From Aliishimia sp963721175 (GTDB taxonomy: Bacteria > Pseudomonadota > Alphaproteobacteria > Rhodobacterales > Rhodobacteraceae), in assembly GCA_963721175.1 (NCBI GenBank), contig CAVRIG010000011.1, forward strand, positions 237,877 through 301,876: a stretch of DNA of 64,000 nucleotides, written 5' to 3'. The position numbers and the translations under genes are program-made. Below, in pieces: positions 46,926 to 56,097 of this stretch. The notes beneath the pieces were generated by a model. That model had not been told where the DNA came from. It worked only from the letters and a program-made list of their open reading frames with translations, and searched no databases. Within the stretch, counting starts at the first letter, position 1. Each line of letters starts with the position of its first letter.

Positions 46926-48407
46926 GTGAACATGCATTCCGAGACTGAAGCGACGCCCTTGAAGGTCTTCATCAGCTACGCGCACGAGGATGCGGAGCAC
47001 AAGGAGGTCTTCTGCGACCAGCTCATCCACCTTCAGCGGCACGGGTGGATCGCCGTTTGGGACGACGGGGCGATCAAGCCCGGGAAAAAGTGGCTGGCCG
47101 AGATCGAGACGCAATTGGACCAGTGCGACATAGCGGTGTTTCTCGTCACGCAGAAGTTTCTCAGGTCGGATTTCATCTGGTCCGTGGAGTTCCGCCGTCT
47201 GATGGATCGGCATGCGGAGGGCAGCGTGGAGATCTTTCCGGTCATCCTCAAGGAGTGCTCCTACAGACAATCCGAGATCGCCCAATTGCAGCGGGTTCCG
47301 AGCGGAAACCTCGCCGTGCTCTCCCACTCCAGGGAAGGCGGCCTGCTGGACAAGGTGTGGGTGGATGTGGGGGATGCGTTCGCCGCACTTGTCGACCGGT
47401 TGCGCGACGGATCCCCCGTCGCCTCAAGGCCCCCGCCCACCGGGGCGGAACATGCCCCGGCGAAACCGGAGCCGGAGCGGCGTTATGCCAGCATCCTCGA
47501 GGAACTGGAGAAGGGCAAGGTCGCCTTCTTCATCGGAGAGGGCGTGAACTGTCCGACCGCGGGCGCGCCGCAATCGAACAAGGCGTTCCCGCCGCTCGGG
47601 GCCGACCTGGCACGGGCGATGGCCGAGACCTACGCACTTGGCGCGCATGAGAACGTGGGGCTGGCGGAAGTGGCCCAGCGTGTCGCGGTTCGGGAGGGTG
47701 GCGAAGCGCCGATCCACGATGACCTGCATCGGGCCTTCGACGCGGATTTCGACCTCACGGATGTGCACCGCGGCCTGGCCCGGCTGACCAAGGCCGTCCG
47801 CGCATCGGAGCGGACGCAGCATCAACCGGTGTTCCTGACCGTCAATTACGACGACCTGCTGGAGCGCGCCTTCGCCGAGGAGGGCGTTCCCCTCGACGTG
47901 CTGTCTTATGTCGTGGACGAGAACGGCCGGAGCTATTTCAGCCATTTGCCCCCCGGCGGGGTTCCGGTAGCCTTGACCCGGCCCAACGAATACGTGGCGA
48001 TGTCCTCGGACGCGCATCCGCTGCTGCTCAAGCTCGCCGGGACCGTGGACCGCAGCAATCGCGGGGCGGAGCATTTCGTCGTCACCGAGGACGATCATTT
48101 TTCCTACGCCGTGGACCAAAGCATCCGGGAGTTGCTGCCACCGACCATCCTGACGCGGCTTCAACGCAGCCGGTACGTCTTCCTCGGGCATTCGCTGTCG
48201 CATTGGACGCTGCGGTCGATCATCAGCCGGGTCTTTGCACGCGGGCGACTGCCGGCGCGGAGCTGGGTGGTGGCCGAAGATCTGGACGAGCAGGATCTCG
48301 AATTCTGGAACTTCCGGAACGCCATGCCGCTGCAAGCCGATGTCTGCCGCTTCGCGAGCGAGCTGGCACAGGAATTCGCGGACGTTCTGGAGGCGCGTCG
48401 CTCGTGA
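46926..48407 (+). CDS. TIR + SIR2-like two-domain protein (candidate effector)
   Basis: 493 aa. TIR domain at residues about 13-125: KVFISYAHEDAEHKEVF, DDGAIKPGKKW, and FIWSVEFRRLMDRH, whose E88 is at the catalytic position of NAD-cleaving TIRs. A Pro-rich linker (about 160-180) leads to a SIR2-like domain (about 185-480): FFIGEGVN in place of GAGxS, VFLTVNYDDLLERAF, and LLKLAGTVDR where families have KLHG, so the usual catalytic His is Ala371. The domain ends FLGHSLSHWTLRSII. GTG start 46926 has AGAGGG ten bases upstream; ATG 46932 is possible. First gene of a coupled trio; its end overlaps the STAND gene (GTGA). TIR activity is plausible; SIR2 hydrolase activity is doubtful. Confidence 0.82.
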   Translation: MNMHSETEATPLKVFISYAHEDAEHKEVFCDQLIHLQRHGWIAVWDDGAIKPGKKWLAEIETQLDQCDIAVFLVTQKFLRSDFIWSVEFRRLMDRHAEGSVEIFPVILKECSYRQSEIAQLQRVPSGNLAVLSHSREGGLLDKVWVDVGDAFAALVDRLRDGSPVASRPPPTGAEHAPAKPEPERRYASILEELEKGKVAFFIGEGVNCPTAGAPQSNKAFPPLGADLARAMAETYALGAHENVGLAEVAQRVAVREGGEAPIHDDLHRAFDADFDLTDVHRGLARLTKAVRASERTQHQPVFLTVNYDDLLERAFAEEGVPLDVLSYVVDENGRSYFSHLPPGGVPVALTRPNEYVAMSSDAHPLLLKLAGTVDRSNRGAEHFVVTEDDHFSYAVDQSIRELLPPTILTRLQRSRYVFLGHSLSHWTLRSIISRVFARGRLPARSWVVAEDLDEQDLEFWNFRNAMPLQADVCRFASELAQEFADVLEARRS

Positions 48408-50384
48408 GACCCGACCCCTTCCGCGGACTTGTCCCCTATTCGGAGGCGGACGCGGAATTCTTCTTCGGTCGCGACAGGGACCGGCGCATCATTGCCTCCA
48501 ACTTGACGTCGGCGCCGTTCACGCTGCTCTACGGGCCTTCCGGTGTCGGCAAGACGTCCGTGCTGCGGGCCGGGGTCGTGCGCGACCTGCGCGAGGAGAC
48601 CCGGCGCAACCGTGACCGGCTCGGCCTGCCCGAATTCGCGGTGGTGTGGCTCAGCCAATGGCGGGGCAAGCCGGCCGCGGCGCTCGAGGCTGCGGTGCGC
48701 GCGGGTGTCGCCGATGCGATGGGGGGCGACGGCGGCCCGGTGCCGGGCGACGCACCGCTGGAGCGGCTGGCCAACTGGTGCGAGCGGCTCAACGGCGAAT
48801 TGTTCCTGATCTTCGACCAGTTCGAGGAGTATTTCCTCTATCATCCGACGGACGAACCCGGAGATTTTGCCGAATTGCTGACCGGCATCGTCACGGCGCG
48901 GGACCTGCGGATCAACGTCCTGGTGTCGTTGCGGGACGATGCGCTTTCCCAGATGGATCGGTTCAAGGGCCGCATTCCGGGCCTCTTCGCCAACTTTCTG
49001 CGCATCGACCGGCTGGACCGCGAGGCGGGGCGGCTTGCCATCGACGGGCCGGTCTCCCGCTGGAACGAGGTTGCGGGAGCCGAAGGGCAGGCGAACGAGG
49101 CCATGTCGGTCGAAGAGGCACTGCGCGAGGCGGTCCTCGACCAGGTTCGGGTTGGCAGGCAGGGTTTCGGCGAAAAGGGACGCGGTACGGCAAACGACGC
49201 AGCTGCCCATGAAGAGATCGAGACGCCTTTCCTGCAACTTGTCATGCAGCGGATCTGGAGCGTAGAGCGCGAGGAGGGATCGGCCGTCCTGCGCAAGGAG
49301 GCCCTCGACCGCATGGGTGGCGCGGAAGAGATCCTGCGCACGCATCTGAGCCGCGTGCTCGACCATCTCGAATCGAACCAGCGCAAGGTCGCGCGCAAGA
49401 TATTCTACTATCTGGTCACGCCCTCAGGCGCCAAGATCGCGCATTCCGCGACCGATCTGGCCAGCTACACCGAACTCGAGGAAGGCCAGATCGCCGAGGT
49501 TCTCGCGCGGCTCTGCGACCGGGAATCGCGCATCCTGCGCGAGGTCGCCTCTCCGGAAGGGAAGGATGCCAACCGTTACGAGATCTATCACGACGTGCTG
49601 GGCGGCGCGATCCTGGAATGGCAGCGCGAAACCCGCATGCGGGCACAGACCGAGGCGCTACTCGCCGAACGCGACAGTGCCGAACTGAGCCGCCAGGCCC
49701 GTCTGCGCACGGCGGCGCGTTTCATCTTCGGCTTCGCGGTGACGGCGGTCCTGCTTGTGGGCGCGTTCTATGTCGTCCGCGCGACTTCAGATCGAAAACC
49801 AGCGCCTTGGCCTGCGGCGGCAGCTTGCGGAGTTGAGACAGGTGTTCTTCGACACCCACCAGACCATATTCCTCGCTGCCCGCCGTGAGGCCGCGAGCAA
49901 GGTCGAGGCGCCTCCGCTGGCCCCGCCGGATGAGCAACCGGACACGACGGCCGCCCAAAATCTCGCGGAGATCCTCGGCCGGGAGATCGATAATGGGCTG
50001 GTCCGTCTGCGCGACGATCCGAATTCGATCACGGTGATCATTCCGCAGAACGTGCTGTTTCAATCCGCTTCGACCGAACTTGCTCCTGGCGCTCCGGCCC
50101 TTCTCGAGAAGATCGCGGCGGTCGCCGAAGATGCGTCGGGCACCATCCTGATCGCCGGGCACACGGACAATGTCCCGATCCGTAACGCGCGGTTCCGCAA
50201 CAACCTCGATCTCTCGCTATCGCGGGCGAGAGAGGTGCGCGACGTCATGGCCCAGACCATGACGCAGCCCGATCGCCTGCTGGCCGAGGGGCGTGGCGAG
50301 ACCGAACCGATCGCGGACAATTCGACCGCTTCCGGACGCGCGAAGAACCGGCGGGTCGAGATCATCATGCGAAAGGCAAGCTGA
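48404..50384 (+). CDS. STAND-type NTPase - membrane helix - OmpA-like domain fusion (one apparent frameshift)
   Basis: About 659 aa when one extra base near 49793 is removed. The N-terminus DPFRGLVPYSEADAEFFFGRDRD and Walker A GPSGVGKT (44-51), Walker B LFLIFDQFEEYF (D138) belong to the novel-STAND NTPase group. A winged-helix-like part follows (LLYHDVLGGAILEW-type end at about 420). One membrane helix FIFGFAVTAVLLVGAFYVV (440-458), a charged coiled region, then an OmpA/MotB domain (about 541-655) with GHTDNVPI, NNLDLSLSRAREV and GRAKNRRVEI, which bind peptidoglycan. This layout replaces the TssL-OmpA protein of type VI systems. If the frameshift were real, the NTPase would stop just after its helix and the OmpA part would lack an anchor. 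Confidence 0.78.
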
Positions 50385-50387
50385 CCC

Positions 50388-52769
50388 GTGCTCCGTTGGC
50401 TGATCATCCTTCTGTTGCTTGTCGTTGGGGTCGGCTTTAATGTTGCCGGTCCCTACGTCTCCATCGGTCCGTCGAGGCCTCTTGCGTCGGAGCCCATCCG
50501 GGTGTTTGTCTTGGGGATTACCTTGATGGTGTCGGCCGCACTTGCGGTCAGCGCCATCAACCGCCGGAAACGGCTCAAGGCCGAGAAGAGAGAGCTTTCC
50601 GCGGGTGTCGCATTCCGCGCCACTTGGCGCATGGTGGGCTTGCTGAGTGCGCCGATCGCCCTTCTCGCGGGAATGTCCATCTGGGTCATCGAAAGCGCGT
50701 ATCGCGACATTTCGCACCTGACGGGAGAGATGACCAGGACGCTGGATGAGCTCTCTGAACTCGGGGAGGTCCAGCGCGGCGCAATGTTGTCCGATCCGGC
50801 GAGCACCGCCGAGCTCCTGACGCAGGTCTACGGCTTCACGCAGGGCTTCGAGGGAGAAACGAATCTTCCCTTGCTCGACCCGGAAACCGACCGCGCCTAC
50901 CTGAACGAGCATTACGAGGTGATGGTCAGCAACCACCTGCGCCCCCAACTGATGCAGCGGCTGGAGCAACAGATCACCAGCAATCTGGGCCAGCCGGCCG
51001 CGCTTTACCAGGCTTTGAAGGTCTACCTGATGCTGGGCCAGGCAGGGCCGATGGACGCCGATTACGTGCTGAGCTGGATCGAGGGCGATCTTGTCGAGCG
51101 GTTTCCAGGAACCTACAACCAGGAACTGCGCGAGCGTCTGACCCGCCACACCCAGACGCTGGTGAAGTCCGAGCGGTGGAACGAGTATCCGGTCCGTAGC
51201 GACCTCGTCGCCGAAGCGCGAAAACAGTTCTCGTTCATGCCTGCGAGCGAGTTGCTCTACTACCGGATCATGAGTGACCCGCTGGTCAACAACCTGGAAA
51301 GCTGGCGGGTGACGGAGGCCGGCGGACCGGCGACCGCGCGCGTCTTCATGCGCGCGTCGGGCAAGCCGCTTGGCGAAGGAATCCCGGGCATCTTCACGCG
51401 AGAAGGCTTCAACGACGTCTTTCTGCGTCTGGCGCTTGCGTCGGCCAACCTGATGCAAAGCGAAGCCTGGGTGCGTGGAAGATCTGTCGCTGAACCGCCC
51501 GGAGACGCAGAAGCAGCGAAACTCACCCGTGAGGTTCTCGACCTCTATTCCAAGGACTTCGTTGAGCAGTGGGACTCCCTGCTGGACGATCTCACGGTGA
51601 TCCCCACCGAAAGCTACACTCAGTTGGTGGAACTTTTCGAAATTGTCTCGAGCGAGGATTCGCCCATCACGAATGTCCTGAGCGAAGCCGCCAGACAAAC
51701 TCTCCTGACTGCACAAGACGAGCGTCCGGTTGTCGAAGACATACTTGCGATGACAGACCGTTCGCTGTCGCGGCTGTCCCTTCTTGTTGAAAAAGCGAAC
51801 AAGCTATCTGTTACAGGGGCTGCGCCAGACGCTCTCGGTGCTGAAATCGAGGAGCGGTTCATCTGGCTGCACGGCCTGTTCAAGGACGTGACGTCCGAAA
51901 TCGTCAAGTACCAGCGGCGTATGTCCGAAGTCTTGTTTGCCATGACCCGCACGGCGCCCGGAAACGCGCCTTCGGCGGAACTCGAAGACGCAGTGGACAC
52001 CTTGCGGAGGTCGGCGCGAGACCTGCCACCGGTGCTCGCCAACTGGACGCTCCAGTTGTTGGGCAATTTCGAAAGGCAATCGAGCGAAACGGTGCGCATG
52101 ACTCTCAACACGAGATGGCAATCCGATATCCTGCCGTTCTGCCTCCAGGCAACTGCGGGGAGATACCCGTTCGACCGCGAGGCAGAACAGGACATTCCGC
52201 TGGCCGATTTCGCGCGCCTGTTCGCCCCGGGTGGCATGATCAATTCCTATTTCAATGAATTTTTGGCTCCTTACGTGGATCGTGGCGCGCGACAGTGGCG
52301 ATGGCGCAATGATCTGGGGTTGTCAGACGCAGCCCTTGCGGAGTTTCGGAAAGCCGCCGAAATCCGCAACTCCTTCTTCGCGAGCGGAAGGCTCGAAGTC
52401 CGGTTCGAGTTGTCGATGCAAACATTGGATCCTGCATCCGAAGACATCACGATACGGCTCGGCGATGATTGGTACGAGTATTCGGGTGTCTCGCAGACGG
52501 CCCAGAGTTTCAGCTGGCCCTGGCCCTCCGGCGGAGCGGGGCTGGAAACGGACGTCGACGGCCGGCCCCTCCGCGTTAGCTTTGAAGGGGATTGGGCATT
52601 CTTCAGGTTGTTGGACCGCCTCGAGACCCGAGGGCCGCCAATGCTGCCCCAGGTCCTGTATTCCGTCCCCAACCTTTACATGAATGTAATCGAGATCAGC
52701 GTTCCGCAGGCTATCAGCCCGTTTGCCAATCCCGCACTTCGCGACTTCACGTGCCCAAGGGTTTTGTGA
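50388..52769 (+). CDS. TssM/IcmF-family membrane protein lacking the GTPase domain
   Basis: 793 aa. Three membrane helices (about 4-22, 41-60 and 84-103) followed by a large periplasmic part. The part matches TssM: YYRIMSDPLVNNLESWR, MRASGKPLGEGIPGIFTREGFNDVF, EVLDLYSKDFVEQWDSLLDDLTV and the C-terminal domain SFSWPWPSGG, ALFRLLDR-type WAFFRLLDRLE, ending NPALRDFTCPRVL as TssM proteins do. The cytoplasmic loop between helices 2 and 3 is about 23 residues instead of the several-hundred-residue GTPase region of T6SS TssM. GTG start three bases after the STAND-OmpA stop. No tssB/C/K or hcp genes nearby. Probable partner of the STAND-OmpA protein in an envelope complex. Confidence 0.82.
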   Translation: MLRWLIILLLLVVGVGFNVAGPYVSIGPSRPLASEPIRVFVLGITLMVSAALAVSAINRRKRLKAEKRELSAGVAFRATWRMVGLLSAPIALLAGMSIWVIESAYRDISHLTGEMTRTLDELSELGEVQRGAMLSDPASTAELLTQVYGFTQGFEGETNLPLLDPETDRAYLNEHYEVMVSNHLRPQLMQRLEQQITSNLGQPAALYQALKVYLMLGQAGPMDADYVLSWIEGDLVERFPGTYNQELRERLTRHTQTLVKSERWNEYPVRSDLVAEARKQFSFMPASELLYYRIMSDPLVNNLESWRVTEAGGPATARVFMRASGKPLGEGIPGIFTREGFNDVFLRLALASANLMQSEAWVRGRSVAEPPGDAEAAKLTREVLDLYSKDFVEQWDSLLDDLTVIPTESYTQLVELFEIVSSEDSPITNVLSEAARQTLLTAQDERPVVEDILAMTDRSLSRLSLLVEKANKLSVTGAAPDALGAEIEERFIWLHGLFKDVTSEIVKYQRRMSEVLFAMTRTAPGNAPSAELEDAVDTLRRSARDLPPVLANWTLQLLGNFERQSSETVRMTLNTRWQSDILPFCLQATAGRYPFDREAEQDIPLADFARLFAPGGMINSYFNEFLAPYVDRGARQWRWRNDLGLSDAALAEFRKAAEIRNSFFASGRLEVRFELSMQTLDPASEDITIRLGDDWYEYSGVSQTAQSFSWPWPSGGAGLETDVDGRPLRVSFEGDWAFFRLLDRLETRGPPMLPQVLYSVPNLYMNVIEISVPQAISPFANPALRDFTCPRVL

Positions 52770-52866
52770 TCGTTCGGATGGGTGGCCTCGGTGTGACCGG
52801 GCAGATCTGCAGCGGTGTCCTGCGGCCGGAGTGGACGGTGCGGGGGAACCCGACGGCGCGGGTGCG

Positions 52867-53775
52867 ATGACGTTCACGTTGAAGCAGATCCGGTATTTCG
52901 TGGCGGCCGCGCAGCAGGGCACGGTCAGCGGGGCCTCGCAGTCGCTGTCGATTTCGCAGAGTGCCGTGACCGAGGCAATCAAGGATCTGGAGACGACCCT
53001 CGGCGTCAGCCTCTTCGACCGGCATCCGCGGGGTCTCAACATCACGCCCGAAGGACAGCAGTTCCTGCGGCATGCGACGTCGATCATGGCCGAGGTCTCG
53101 AACGCGACGCGTGTCCTCGCGGATGGCGCGCGGCGTGTCGGCGGGTCGCTCAACCTCGGGGTGACGTCGCTGACCGCGGGCTACGTTCTCTCCGATATCC
53201 TGTCGCGGTATCGCCGACTGAACCCGGAGGTGGAGGTCACCGCCATCGAGGATTCCGGAGAGTATCTGGAGCACCTGATCATCGGCGGCGAACTCGACAT
53301 CGCCGTGATGGTCACCTCGAACCTGCGCAACGAGTCCGCGCTGCAGTCCGAGATCTTCGAGGTGTCGCCGTTCCGCCTGTGGCTGCCGGTCGATCACCGG
53401 CTCGCCCGTCAGCACAGCATCGCGCTGAGCGACCTCGTGGGAGAGCCGCTGATCGTGCTCGACGTGGACGAGATGGAGCGGGAGGCGATGAAGCTGCTCT
53501 CCGCCTTTCGGCAGCGGCCCAGGATCGCGTTCCGCACCCGCTCGGTCGAGGCGGTCCGGTCCCTTGTCGCCACCGGTGCCGGCGTGACGATCCTGCCGGA
53601 TCTCGTCTACCGGCCCTGGTCGCTGGAGGGCGATCGGCTCGTCAGCCGCGACGTGTCGGGCGCGCTGCCCGTGATCCAGGTCGGTCTGGTCTGGCGGCGC
53701 GGGTCCGAGATCACTGAGGCCGCAACCGAATTCATCGCCGTCACCCTGGCGCAGCAGGCGACGCGCGGACGATGA
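52867..53775 (+). CDS. LysR-family regulator upstream of the polyamine-type operon
   Basis: LysR-type regulator, 302 aa. Winged helix FTLKQIRYFVAAAQQGTVSGASQSLSISQSAVTEAIKDLE and effector domain VGGSLNLGVTSLTAGYVLSDIL. It resembles the CynR/CysB-like group without a clear ligand. It starts 97 bases after the TssM-like gene and lies before an ABC transporter operon on the same strand, separated by a perfect palindrome, so it more likely controls the transporter than the TIR trio. Confidence 0.8.
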   Translation: MTFTLKQIRYFVAAAQQGTVSGASQSLSISQSAVTEAIKDLETTLGVSLFDRHPRGLNITPEGQQFLRHATSIMAEVSNATRVLADGARRVGGSLNLGVTSLTAGYVLSDILSRYRRLNPEVEVTAIEDSGEYLEHLIIGGELDIAVMVTSNLRNESALQSEIFEVSPFRLWLPVDHRLARQHSIALSDLVGEPLIVLDVDEMEREAMKLLSAFRQRPRIAFRTRSVEAVRSLVATGAGVTILPDLVYRPWSLEGDRLVSRDVSGALPVIQVGLVWRRGSEITEAATEFIAVTLAQQATRGR

Positions 53776-53785
53776 TCGGCCTTCG

Positions 53786-53807
53786 GAAATTTCGATATCG
53801 AACCTTC
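53786..53807 (+). promoter_or_regulatory. Palindromic operator candidate before the ABC transporter operon
   Basis: TTCGATATCGAA (53791-53802) is a perfect 12-base palindrome, flanked symmetrically by GAA (53786-53788) and TTC (53805-53807). It lies 83 bases before the binding-protein gene in an AT-rich stretch and is a reasonable site for the adjacent LysR regulator. Confidence 0.45.
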
Positions 53808-53884
53808 TGATTTATGTATTTGCGATGGCAGGACTTACAAGCGACTATGATTTCAAAAAACAAACCCATGACAGCGAGATCACC

Positions 53885-55049
53885 ATGAAAACATTTCTCC
53901 GATCCACCTCGGCCCTGACGGTCGCGGTGGCCATCGCCTCTCAGCCCGTCCTTGCCGACATGCTGACCGAAATCGGCCCCGGCGAGGGCGAGGTCAGCAT
54001 CGTCGCCTGGCCGGGCTACATCGAGCGGGGCGAGACCGTGGCCGAGTTCGACTGGGTCACCGGCTTCGAGGAGGCCACCGGCTGCACCGTCAACGTGAAG
54101 ACCGCCAACACCTCGGACGAGATGGTCGCGCTGATGAACGAAGGCGGGTTCGACCTCGTGACCGCCAGCGGCGACGCGTCCTTGCGGATGGTGGCGGGTG
54201 ACCGGGTGCAGGAGATCAACATCGACCTGATCCCCAGCTGGTCGGAGATCGACGACCGGCTGAAGGAGGCGCCCTGGCATTTCGTCGACGGCAAGCATTA
54301 CGGCGTGCCCTACATGTGGGGGCCGAACGTGCTGATGTACAACACGGAAGTTTTCGGCGACAGCCCGCCCGAACTCGTGGTCGGTGGTCTTCGAGGAGAC
54401 GACGTTGCCGGATGGCCAGCCGAATGCGGGCCGCGTCCAGGCTTATGACGGGCCGATCCACGTGGCCGACGCGGCGCTCTATCTCATGCACCATCAGCCG
54501 GAGCTGGCGATTACTTCGCCCTACGAGCTGAACACCGACCAGTATGCCGCGGCGCTGGATCTCCTGCGCCAGCAACGCAAGCTGGTCAGCCGCTACTGGC
54601 ACGACGCCTTCATCCAGATCGACGATTTCAAGAACGAAGGGATGGCCGCGTCCGGTTCCTGGCCGTTCCAGGTCAACCTGCTGCAGGGCGACGAGGAGCC
54701 GATCGCAAGCGTCATTCCGGTCGAGGGTGCGACCGGCTGGGCCGACACCACGATGATGCATGTCGACGCGGAGCATCCGAACTGCGCCTACATGTGGATG
54801 GAACACACGCTCAGCTCCAACCTGATGAGCGATCTGTCGGTCTGGTTCGGCGCCAACCCCGCCGTTCTGGCGGCCTGTACCGATGGGCGCGGGATGCAGA
54901 CCGCCGAGGGCTGCACCAGGAACGGGCTCGACGATTTCGACAAGATCCGGTTCTGGACGACGCCGGTGTCCGACTGCGAAAGCCAGGCGGAATGCGTACC
55001 CTATTACCGTTGGGTGTCCGATTACATCGGCGTCATCGGCGGCCGCTGA
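53885..55049 (+). CDS. Polyamine-type ABC transporter substrate-binding protein (one apparent frameshift)
   Basis: PotD/YdcS-type periplasmic binding protein, about 387 aa. Sec signal about residues 1-21 (LTVAVAIASQPVLAD). Core motifs VSIVAWPGYIERGE, GFDLVTASGDASLRMV and YGVPYMWGPNVLMYNTEVF are typical. One extra base near 54385 shifts the frame; the rest runs VFEETTLPDGQPNAGRVQAYDGPIHVADAALYLM to VPYYRWVSDYIGVIGG. Start ATG 53885; an upstream ATG at 53825 lacks a signal-peptide fit. Likely ligand putrescine, spermidine or aminobutyrate, judged from operon partners. Confidence 0.82.
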
Positions 55050-55107
55050 TCGCTCCAAAGACGCCCGCGACACGGGAGGTGGCGCGGGCGTTCCTATCAG
55101 GACAGAC

Positions 55108-56097
55108 ATGACGACAGCAGTTCGCTTCCGAGGCGTTTCGCGCCATTTCGGCTCGATCAGGGCCGTCGACGGTGTCACGCTCGACGTGGCCTCGGGCGAG
55201 TTCTTCGCGATGCTGGGCCCGTCCGGGTCCGGCAAGACCACCTGCCTGCGGCTGATCGCCGGGTTCGAGCAGCCGAGCGCGGGCGAGATCGAAATCTTCG
55301 GAAATTCGTCCTCCCGGATCCCGCCCTACCGGCGACCGGTAAACACCGTCTTTCAGGACTATGCTCTCTTCCCGCATCTCAACGTGCTCGACAACGTGGC
55401 CTACGGGCTGATGGTGGCAGGGCGGGGCAAGACGGAGCGTCATGCCGCGGCCCGCCAGGCGCTGGAACTGGTAGCGCTTCCGGATTACGCGGACCGCAAG
55501 CCCTCGCAGCTTTCCGGGGGCCAACGGCAGCGCGTGGCACTGGCGCGGGCACTGGTGAACAAGCCCAAGGTACTGCTTCTGGACGAACCGCTGGGCGCGC
55601 TGGACCTGAAACTGCGCGAGCAGATGCAGGTCGAGCTGAAGAGCCTCCAGCGGCAGCTTGGCATCACCTTCGTCTTCGTGACCCACGATCAGGGCGAGGC
55701 GTTGTCGATGGCCGACCGGATCGCGGTCTTCGACCAAGGCCGGATCCAGCAGATCGGAACGCCGGCCGAAGTCTATGATCGGCCCGAGACGCCTTTTGTC
55801 GCGGATTTCGTGGGGTCCTCGAATGTCCTTCGGCCTGAGCTGACCGAACGGCTCGCCGGTGTACGGTTTCCGGCCAGCCTGCGGCCCGAGTTGATCAGCA
55901 TCGGGGACAGCGACCGCAAGGCACGGGTGATCGGCCACGCGTTCCTGGGGGCCAGCACGCGGCTTGCTCTCGACTTCGAAGGGCAGCAGGTCGCGGCGCT
56001 CCTGCCGAAGGGCGCGCATGTGCCCGCGACGGGCGACATGGTGGGACTGCACTGGGACCCGAGCGCGCTGCACGTCATGGACAAGTCCGATGACTGA
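55108..56097 (+). CDS. Polyamine-type ABC transporter ATPase
   Basis: PotA-like ATPase, 329 aa. Walker A GPSGSGKTT, Q-loop TVFQDYALFPHLNV, signature LSGGQRQRVALARAL, Walker B LLLDEPLGALD, H-loop VTHDQGEAL. C-terminal TOBE domain after residue about 240 (FVGSSNVLRPELTERL). It couples ATP hydrolysis to import through the two permeases that follow. The stop overlaps the next gene by eight bases. Confidence 0.88.
   Translation: MTTAVRFRGVSRHFGSIRAVDGVTLDVASGEFFAMLGPSGSGKTTCLRLIAGFEQPSAGEIEIFGNSSSRIPPYRRPVNTVFQDYALFPHLNVLDNVAYGLMVAGRGKTERHAAARQALELVALPDYADRKPSQLSGGQRQRVALARALVNKPKVLLLDEPLGALDLKLREQMQVELKSLQRQLGITFVFVTHDQGEALSMADRIAVFDQGRIQQIGTPAEVYDRPETPFVADFVGSSNVLRPELTERLAGVRFPASLRPELISIGDSDRKARVIGHAFLGASTRLALDFEGQQVAALLPKGAHVPATGDMVGLHWDPSALHVMDKSDD

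Noticed and set aside
46926..52769. Remnant of a complete type VI secretion locus.
   Set aside because: No sheath, spike, baseplate or ClpV genes flank it; the TssM-like gene is intact and specifically lacks the GTPase region, and the other two genes are not T6SS genes.
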